Source of the DNA: Rhynchonema sp. JSB1_4
Taxonomy: Eukaryota > Nematoda > Chromadorea > Monhysterida > Xyalidae
Direction of reading: 5' to 3'
NCBI GenBank assembly: GCA_030248065.1
Contig: JASAMV010003643.1
Span: 1-64,000, forward strand
Length of the DNA stretch: 64,000 nucleotides
Positions 56,608-64,000 of the stretch are shown in pieces. The notes beneath the pieces are model-generated. The model made no database searches and was not told the DNA's origin. It saw only the letters and a program-made list of their open reading frames with translations. The translations under genes were made by a program, and so were the position numbers. Position 1 is the first letter of the stretch; every line of letters begins with the position of its first letter.

Positions 56608-58748
56608 CATATGGGATTGGCATGCATTTTGGGAAAAGCTAGTCCAGTTTCAAAATCGACTTCCCTTGTTCTCAGACTTCAAGATTCATGGAATATCTGA
56701 CGAAAAACGCCACAGAAATCCATCGAGTGATGCCCATGGAAACAACGTACGCTGGCAAACGTTTATTGCGGGCATTACGATAATTCACATGGAAATAAAT
56801 CGCAGCGTGCCCGTGCGCAGTGTCGAGGTCCAGGTACGTGCCATCCGCAGAACAGGAAATGCTTCATTGTAAATTGAGTTGTGCATTTCATTTTCTGATG
56901 AACCACCGCAAATGACCGAACACATTTTGCATTCAGCTAGCACACTTTGATATGAGCAAATCCAAGGCGTCCAATTCTCAATCGGTGTCCGTTGATCATA
57001 AGTGCCACACGCATAATACGGTCAGCGGTCAGGGTCATCAATGAGGATTCGCCGCTGAAAAGCCAGTGAAAACAGGAAACCCAGTACAATTGCAAGACGC
57101 TACATAGTATGAATACAGGCAAACCAGTCGTACTCTGCAGTCTTAGACCATACCGCACCACCCTGAATTCTTACACACCTAAAATGTTTCAGGTTACTGT
57201 AGCCACTTGGTGCTTTCACAAGCAAACCACGCGCGACGTGGCTACAGTAACCCGAAACATTTTAGGCGTGTAAGAATTCAGGGTTATACGGTATGTCTAA
57301 GACTGCAAAGTACGGCTGGTTTGCCTATATAAACGGAAAATGTCATATGATTTTGTTCATTTCTTTCATTGTACCGGCGAAGCATCATTCAGTTGAAAGT
57401 CGTGGAAATTCAGCCTGTCACCGTGCTTCCCTTCCCTTAAGTACTATGTCACCACTTTTTTAGCTTTTTTAGTACTTAAGAGCAGCAAAAGTGGTGACAT
57501 AGTACTTAAGGTCTATGTCACCACTTTTTTCCCTTTTTTAGTACTTAAGAGCAGCAAAAGTGGTGACACAGACCTTAAGTACTATGTCACCACTTTTTTC
57601 CCTTTTTTAGTACTTAAGAGCAGCAAAAGTGGTGACAGTCCTTATGTACTATGTCACCACTTTTTTCGCTTTTTCAGTACTTAAGAGCAGCAAAATTGGT
57701 GACATAGTACTTAAGGCCTGTGTCACCATTTTTGCTGCTCTTAAGTACTGAAAAAGCGAAAAAAGTGGTGACATAGTACATAAGGACTGTCACCACTTTT
57801 GCTGCTCTTAAGTACTAAAAAAGGGAAAAAAGTGGTGACATAGTACTTAAGGTCTGTGTCACCACTTTTGCTGCTCTTAAGTACTAAAAAAGCTAAAAAA
57901 GTGGTGACATAGTACTTAAGGGAAGGGAAGCACGGTGACAGGCTGAATTTCCACGACTTTCAACTGAATGATGCTTCGCCGGTACAATGAAAGAAATGAA
58001 CAAAATCATGTGACATTTTCCGTTTATATAGGCAAACCAGCCGTACTTTGCAGTCTTAGACATACCGTATAACCCTGAATTCTTACACGCCAAAAATGTT
58101 TCGGGTTACTGTAGCCACGTCGCGCGTGGTTTGCTTGTGAAAGCACCAAGTGGCTACAGTAACCTGAAACATTTTAGGTGTGTAAGAATTCAGGGTGGTG
58201 CGGTATGGTCTAAGACTGCAGAGTACGACTGGTTTGCCTGTATTCATACTATGTAGCGTCTTGCAATTGTACTGGGTTTCCTGTTTTCACTGGCTTTTCA
58301 GCGGCGAATCCTCATTGATGACCCTGACCGCTGACCGTATTATGCGTGTGGCACTTATGATCAACGGACACCGATTGAGAATTGGACGCCTTGGATTTGC
58401 GCACATCAAAGTGTGCTAGCTGAATGCAAAATGTGTTCGGTCATTTGCGGTGGCTCATCAGAAAATGAAATGCACAATTCAATTTACAATGAAGCATTTC
58501 CTGTTCTGCGGATGGCACGTACCTGGACCTCGACACTGCGCACGGGCACGCTGCGATTTATTTCCATGTGAATTATCGTAATGCCCGCAATAAACGTTTG
58601 CCAGCGTACGTTGTTTCCATGGGCATCACTCGATGGATTTCTGTGGCGTTTTTCGTCAGATATTCCGTGAATCTTGAAGTCTGAGAACAAGGGAAGTCGA
58701 TTTTGAAACTGGACTAGCTTTTCCCAAAATGCATGCCAATCCCATATG
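56608..58748. repeat. 2.1-kb near-perfect palindrome
   Basis: The sequence from CATATGGGATTGGCATGC at 56,608 is mirrored to 58,748 with few differences; centre about 57,700. Each arm holds an exon-like frame (56,690-56,833 on plus; mirrored on minus at about 58,523-58,680) bounded by TTCTCAG and GTACGTGCC, reading DFKIHGISDEKRHRNPSSDA onwards and IAGITIIHMEINRSVP. Each arm also holds a small inner inverted repeat (57,165-57,285 and mirror) with ends TTCTTACAC. The very centre is an array of hairpins. Arm identity implies recent origin or ongoing gene conversion. Confidence 0.85.
57431..57925. repeat. Array of alternating inverted units at the palindrome centre
   Basis: About eight units of roughly 55-60 bp, each combining CTTAAGTACTATGTCACCAC, a T run, AGTACTTAAGAGCAGC and AAAAGTGGTGACA. 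Adjacent halves are reverse complements, so every unit can fold and the whole array folds again about the centre. Confidence 0.85.
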
Positions 58749-60521
58749 TGATTTTACAGCCCAGCAATAAGATCTGTCGGTGGGGCTTTTTGGAGCAAAT
58801 TTGCCAGAGGCGTTCGCACTGACGAGCCGTGTGGCGGTAGGTACCTAGCTGCCGTAATTTACAGAGCTTTTTTGACAAAAAGTTTTCTTATTAAAAAAGC
58901 GTTGCAAATGACGTATCGGGAGAAATGAAATCAAGACATATATTTTCCAAAAATCGAAAAATTTTCGCCTGAGGCTGAATGTGTGGTGACGTCTGGTAAT
59001 ATTGTGCAGAGATTCCAACTTTCCAAGGCTTCTGACCAGCCTGAGGTCGATATTACTTGATAATGTTACTGCAGTGTATTGTAGCATATTATTACAACAC
59101 ATATTTTAATGCATCTACTAATGCCGTATGAGTGATATATGTATGACCACCAAAGTACCGATTACAGCCCAAATCTTGCGTGCCTGATCGACTTTGACGC
59201 GCAGTTCCATGCAGTGGTACATTGTGTGTTCCAACACTGCAAAAGACCTGCCCCGCGTATCCCTGTACATCTTTGGGGATAACAAAAGGTTCCGCAGGCG
59301 CGATTTTGCTGTCCACAGAAAAAACATCACATTTTTATACCGAAAAAGCCATTTTTTTGACATTTCAGCCCGTTTTGAGCAACTTTTTTTATTTAAAAAA
59401 AACAAAATCTGAGCTTCAAAGGGTTTTTTTTAAAATACCCTGGTTACGGTGTTTCAAACTGCAGGGCAGCTATTATAAATACATTGGGTGTGCTTGTGGC
59501 ACGCATAACGCTTTGCGTAGTGCGATCGATACACAGTGGGTTTGGGCTTTGTGGGCTCCAATTGTGCAGATCTGAGCTCAGTCCAGCTCCAGGCTGGACT
59601 GGGTGGGCCCGGCCACTATGGCGGGGGTAACACCACACGCCGATGATTTTACGCAGACGTTTTATAGTCTGCGCAAAACATCAGAGCCTCAGATCTTTGC
59701 ACAATTGGAGCCCACAAAGCCCAAACCCACTGTCTATTATAAATAGTGCGTGATGCTGTTGATCGACACATGCTGGACCGGACACATTCACCAGCAGTGT
59801 AAGTGCGCGAGATTTGGAGTAGCATTATCATTATGAACATTTAAGCAAGACAGTTTTTCGAGGTGCAATCTTGTGGTCGCAATTAGTGCTAGTTCTATTG
59901 CAGAATAAAATATAACACAGGCATACCTCAAACTACTGTATATGTTTCACCCACCATGCAATGAACTTGCTCATTTATTCATTCATTTTTATCCTTCGCA
60001 TCAAACTGAGAACACAACAGTGAAGCTGGATTTGGAAAAGATAACCACTCTACCACTCAGACTCAAGTGTGCACCATGTATGAGAAGTGTGATCAACCAA
60101 TCCCGAATATCATGCGAAGTATATAACATACCCGGTATTGTGCTGGGGGAAAGAAAGCATTAGATGAAAAGATATCGGGACGTCACTAATTTTCATGATA
60201 TTATATCACAACGAAGATGCTGCCCAAAACAGAACCGAAGCATAAAATCAATGCTAAAATGGCAGTCGAAGCTAAGTGAAAGCAATCACCAACCTTCGCA
60301 GAGAGAAATTTTTAAGAAGAAGAAAAACAAATAATGGGCAGGGTCGGGAACCAGAGTTTGAAAATATGAATACAATGCACTCTTGTGAAAGCACTCTTTT
60401 CAAGCGTAAGTCATACAGAATCACTTTAATCATGGGAACTGTGCAGACCGAGGTTGTAGTTGTGTGTGTTAATGAACTGCTTTTTTTAGCAACTATGATA
60501 GAGTGATCATTTTAGCTGTCT
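58749..60521. other. Stretch with gene-like fragments but no resolved gene
   Basis: On the minus strand, 59,118-59,405 is open and includes LLLSPKMYRDTRGRSFAVLE and ELRVKVDQARKIWAVIGTLV, which look protein-like. This could be an exon upstream of the exon-like frame in the right palindrome arm (58,523-58,680, minus strand). I could not connect them. The remainder is AT-rich with no supported feature. Confidence 0.35.
59534..59732. mobile_element. Short hAT-like inverted-repeat element
   Basis: Left end CAGTGGGTTTGGGCTTTGTG and right end its complement, with about 36 bp of near-perfect inverted repeat. The flanks are not a clear duplication. Confidence 0.6.
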
Positions 60522-62331
60522 TCAGATGTTCACCAGCAGAACCAAGACGCCTCCATCATGCAGATTCGAATATCGGTCGTTGCAGAAGCCGATCAATTCC
60601 ATCTCAGTATCGATTCGCATCTTGCTCGCGTCTGAAAATCATGAGAACTTCACATTGGGCCGCATTCCCGAGAGCAAGTGCGCGCATCTACAAGCGATGA
60701 TGACAATTTCCAGCTGGCTGATCTCAATTTGTTGCGTTTACGCGAAAAACAACGACGTTCAATGCACAAAAGATATGTAGAAAGAAAAAAGGGGTCCACG
60801 CTCCGAGGTGGAGAGCGTCACATCTGAAAATGCGTCCTGTATATTTGATATGTATCAAATGTACAAGACGCATTTTCAGACGCGCGCATGTGTCATCGGG
60901 AATTCTGTCCATTGTTTTGGCTAACAAGCTGTTCTAGCTCGACTCGTGTGAAGAATTTTAACATACTGTAAATGCAAAACTCACACGGCAGATACAGCGA
61001 CACGTTTGGCAGACGTGGGCTGAGGGCTTGGCGGATTTGATTGAGAAGGCCTGGACGCATCACGAACGGACCGGCGACCTCGAGCACAACATATCCTGAT
61101 GCGTAATGCTGTAGTTCCAGACTGAACTCGATGGATTTTGTAGATCTCTGAAACATTGTGTGTTTTCACCATATCGAGTACGAGCAAAATTGGACCACAA
61201 GATGCACACAGCAAATGTGTTGGTTTGCTTTGACCACAAGATACACATACTTGGGGCTGATTGGCTGTTTCGCCGCTTTCCTCGGACGTTTTGAGAATGG
61301 GGGCCGAGGTGCTGGGACTGCAAACACAGAGCTACGCATTAGCACGTAATACGCTGCACATCATAGAGCTTGTCAGTTTTGGCAAACACGCCAACTCTAG
61401 TGTTTTCGAATAACGAACCTGCCACTGGTGATGAGCAGCAGCGACTGATACTTGTTGCGAACTCGGTCGATTTGCTGCGTGATTGCCGACGGCAGCATCT
61501 GCGCCAACACTCGTCCCTGTGTGAGAGCACTGGTATTGGAAATTCACGTGGTTTGATTTGCAAATGAAAACGCTTGTTCATATACATACTTGTTGGGTGG
61601 CCATGAACTCGTCATTTCGTTGCAGCAGCTGAGCGCAGATTCTGCAAAGAACGAGCTTGTGTGAATGAACATCTAAGTTTCAATGTTGTTAGCTAAATTC
61701 TCACTTCATCTCGAGCGCGATCACTTCGGATTGATCAATGTCGTGCCCGTGTCGCATGCAGCAGTGTCCGCTGATGCCCTGCATGGGTGAATGGTTGCTG
61801 AACACGGCATGCGACAGCCAGACTTTGTCCACTTCGATGTGTGCAATTGCCATCGGGCACGATTCGTTGTTCGGGCACTCGCACTCCTTGTCCACTGGTT
61901 CCTGAACGATGAACGTACGTATACATGCTTGTATTTTTTTCAATAGCTCAGAGAACAGTTAAAAAATAAAACAAAATGAACGAACGCCGGTGGTGATGAC
62001 GACGCGATTGGTCACACGGAAACATCGCCAGCACTTGACTCTCAGATACAGTTTTGATCGATCGTCGAGCTTCACGAAAATATGCATAAAGCCACTGGCG
62101 TCAACGAACACGAAGTATTGAATCGTGTGTGGCAGTTCCCCAAAAACGGCAACCAGGGCGTGCCAGATCGGCGTACGTCCGTGTTCTGTGGGAAATAAAT
62201 TGTTAAAAATGTTCAATATTTAGCGATTGCGCAACTCCCGAACCTTTAAAAAAGACCATATCCCTGACCAACTTACCGCACAGGACATCATTGCACGGAT
62301 CGTCGTCGGACACCGCACGCACAAGTGCCAT
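60522..62331 (-). CDS. Unrecognised conserved-looking protein (8 exons, 313 aa)
   Basis: Minus-strand exons: 62,331-62,277, 62,185-61,986, 61,901-61,705, 61,641-61,590, 61,516-61,419, 61,317-61,251, 61,147-60,985, 60,631-60,522; 942 bp, all phases agree, all GT-AG. The start ATG has a strong context (TTCGCCATGGC). Features: MALVRAVSDDDPC, a Cys-rich region with KCWRCFRVTNRV, CECPNNESC and HCCMRHGHD (possible metal site), helical ICAQLLQRNDEFMATQQ, a Ser/Thr/Glu linker (SAPILKTSEESGE), and a C-terminal domain (FSLELQHYASGYVVLEVAGP to GGVLVLLVNI). No signal peptide or membrane segment is evident. I do not recognise the family. The well-behaved splicing argues for a real gene. Confidence 0.65.
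60829..60880. repeat. Short palindrome in the last intron of the 313-aa gene
   Basis: AAAATGCGTC at 60,829 and its complement at the right end form a stem of about 20 bp with TTTGATA and TATCAAA in the middle. Possibly a minimal foldback remnant. Confidence 0.5.
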
Positions 62332-62533
62332 GGCGAACACACCAATCGCTGGAAAGAATCGTTGGAGAAGGTAACTTTTCAAGCAGCAAATTCAAGCCAG
62401 AGCAACTTCGGTTGAGGGTAGCGCGATGAGGGGTGACGATGGCAGGGCAGGTCGTGGGTTGGATTTCAAAGGTTCACAGGGAAGGGAAAGCAAAGTCGCT
62501 TTTTGGAAGTTGTATTCTGGCAAAGAATGACAA

Positions 62534-62818
62534 GTAAAAGCAGTCTACAGGAGGTTGTCACTCAGCCTCCGAGTATACCGTAACCCACCGTAATTTTGAT
62601 CTGCGAGGATCGTGTCGAGACCATTTTGTTTTTTATCTATGTTTTGCGTGTTAGCGCCAACACCAACTAACAGTTCCAAGTTTTGGTGATCGAAGCACAC
62701 TATGATGATTGCCAGCTTGCTGCCGCTAATACACGTGTCGATAAGCAGCGACGAGCATGGATCTCGCTTGCGGTGGGTTACGGGGGCTGAGTGACAACCT
62801 CCCGTAGACTGCCTTTAC
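62534..62818. mobile_element. Inverted-repeat element (GTAAAAGCAGTCTAC ends)
   Basis: GTAAAAGCAGTCTACAGGAG at the left is mirrored at the right with about 34 bp of near-perfect inverted repeat; inner words GTAACCCACCG and CGGTGGGTTAC also mirror. No coding content. Confidence 0.65.
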
Positions 62819-62827
62819 GGTATTTTA

Positions 62828-62904
62828 GGGCCGTATCAACTTTGAAGGCGAGTCCATTATGGGTATGGACTTGGCATGAACTTGCCTTCAAAGTTGATAC
62901 GGCC
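62828..62904. repeat. Hairpin around GGGCCGTATCAACTTTGAAG
   Basis: GGGCCGTATCAACTTTGAAG and its complement flank a loop with GTCCAT and ATGGAC, giving a 77-bp foldback. The same words appear in the FLYWCH intron element. Confidence 0.6.
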
Positions 62905-63421
62905 CGTAGTGTCTGGTGTCGGGCACAACGGCCCAGAGAAAGGACTGCGTTGCGTCAACAAAAACCCAAAAACCGTTTGCCCCTCCGCTTTGAATAAGAA
63001 AAGAAATACAATTCAAATCAGAGGTCGCCATCGGGCGGCCCAGCCCGACCCCGAGCCCCCAAATCTCCGGCCCGGCCCGGCCCGCCCTAGTTTTTGGCTC
63101 AGATTTTAACCCAATTTTTGTCATAATTTTTGCGATTTTTTAACCTATTTTTTTGGTTGAAAATTCTTTGTTTTTATGAAAAAGTCGTCAGATAGACAAT
63201 ACTGATCACTTACTTGACTAATCCGTCAGAAATTTTAGTATTTTTGACAAAAAATTCATACTTTTTTCAGTAAAATAAGTCACTTCAGAAGCTACAGGCC
63301 GCAATGCCCGGCCCGGCCCGAGCCAAAAGCCCAAAATCCTGGCGCGGCGGTTAGTGTACTTACTAGTGTACCTTCACCTTGGTCCTTGGTCGCGGCGGTT
63401 AGTGTACCTTTGGGGGGGGGG

Positions 63422-63821
63422 CAGTGTAGTTCCTGGGGGGGAGGGGGGGTCCCCCCCTAAGGTACACCAACCAACCGCCGCGACCAAGGTACACTAGTAC
63501 ACTAACCGCCGCGCCAGGTACACTAACCGCCTCAATTTTTGCCTAAAATAAGCAATTTTAGGCCTAAAATGGGCATTTTTAGGCCTAAAATGGGTAATTT
63601 TTAGGTCAATGTTGTCAAAAATCGCCAAAATACCCTTTTTATGGAGAATTTTTTCCAAAAAGGGCAAAAATTCGGTCAAATTTTTTACCTCAAAAAGTGA
63701 CTTTTTCCTGAATTTGGGTCTTCCCCCCTTCCCCCCCAGGGAGGTACACTAACCGCCGCACGGAAAAAAGGGGTAGGTTCGTAGGTACACTAACCGCCAC
63801 GCCGGACCAGGAACTACACTG
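63422..63821. mobile_element. Family A element, CGGCGGTTAGTGTACC subfamily
   Basis: Ends CAGTGTAGTTCCTGG and CCAGGAACTACACTG, inserted in the G-rich part of another family A copy whose remnants lie at 63,338-63,421 and 63,822-63,851. Flanks are G runs, so a duplication cannot be judged. Confidence 0.8.
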
Positions 63822-64000
63822 GGGGGACCCCCTCCCCCCAGGAACTACACTGGTAAGTTGTGATTTTTGGCTCAAAATGGTATGAAATCGACAGTTTTTT
63901 ACTCCAAAATAGGCGAAAAATCGCGCGCTACGCGCGAAATTAGCGTGTTAGTGCACATTTTCATCAATAGTTCGACCTGAAAAATTTTGTTCCCCCCCCC

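Noticed and set aside
1..64000. tRNA, rRNA or autonomous transposase genes
   Set aside because: No tRNA-like cloverleaf, rRNA signature, reverse transcriptase or DDE transposase pattern was seen in reading either strand; a tRNAscan or HMM search could still find diverged ones.

Overview
This is a stretch of animal nuclear genome. Genes are split by short GT-AG introns (about 50-450 bp), the recognisable proteins are metazoan or eukaryotic (RCCD1-like, anoctamin/TMEM16, m-AAA protease, FLYWCH-like zinc protein, FAF2/UBXD8), and about half the sequence is repeats. Nothing prokaryotic or organellar is present. The lineage cannot be fixed. Short introns, compact same-strand neighbours and degenerate TTAGGC runs would suit an invertebrate protostome, but this is only a hint.

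Layout. 1-9,850: repeats, including a 2.77-kb foldback element (2,483-5,254), a GC-rich hAT-like element (6,267-7,032) and a TA-flanked element with a hAT-like element inside it (7,867-8,729). 10,082-19,516: two plus-strand genes, an RCCD1-like RCC1-repeat protein (6 exons, 382 aa) and an anoctamin (14 exons modelled, about 1,218 aa). 20,162-32,808: a TTAA-bounded block with long inverted ends, full of nested elements, enclosing the last two exons of an m-AAA protease gene and an inverted pair of related small ORFs. 34,081-35,101: 3' end of an unrecognised membrane protein. 36,372-39,627: two minus-strand genes only 256 bp apart, a BED-type zinc-finger protein and a coiled-coil protein. 41,608-44,341: a FLYWCH-like zinc-domain gene (+), convergent with a complete FAF2/UBXD8 gene (-, 45,487-49,651, 11 exons, 484 aa). 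50,250-56,560: another nest of elements. 56,608-58,748: a 2.1-kb palindrome with exon-like ORFs in its arms. 60,522-62,331: an unrecognised eight-exon minus-strand gene (313 aa). 62,500-64,000: more repeats.

The gene models were assembled by following splice sites by eye. For RCCD1, FAF2, the BED protein, the coiled-coil protein and the 313-aa gene, every exon phase agrees and each CDS is a multiple of three.

The strongest non-gene signal is a family-rich set of non-autonomous DNA transposons. Most have hAT-like architecture (short TIRs often starting CAGTG, 8-bp target-site duplications, many subterminal repeats) and are nested up to four deep. In at least two families the core and TIR are conserved while the subterminal repeat word is replaced by a different word in each subfamily. 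No transposase gene was found.
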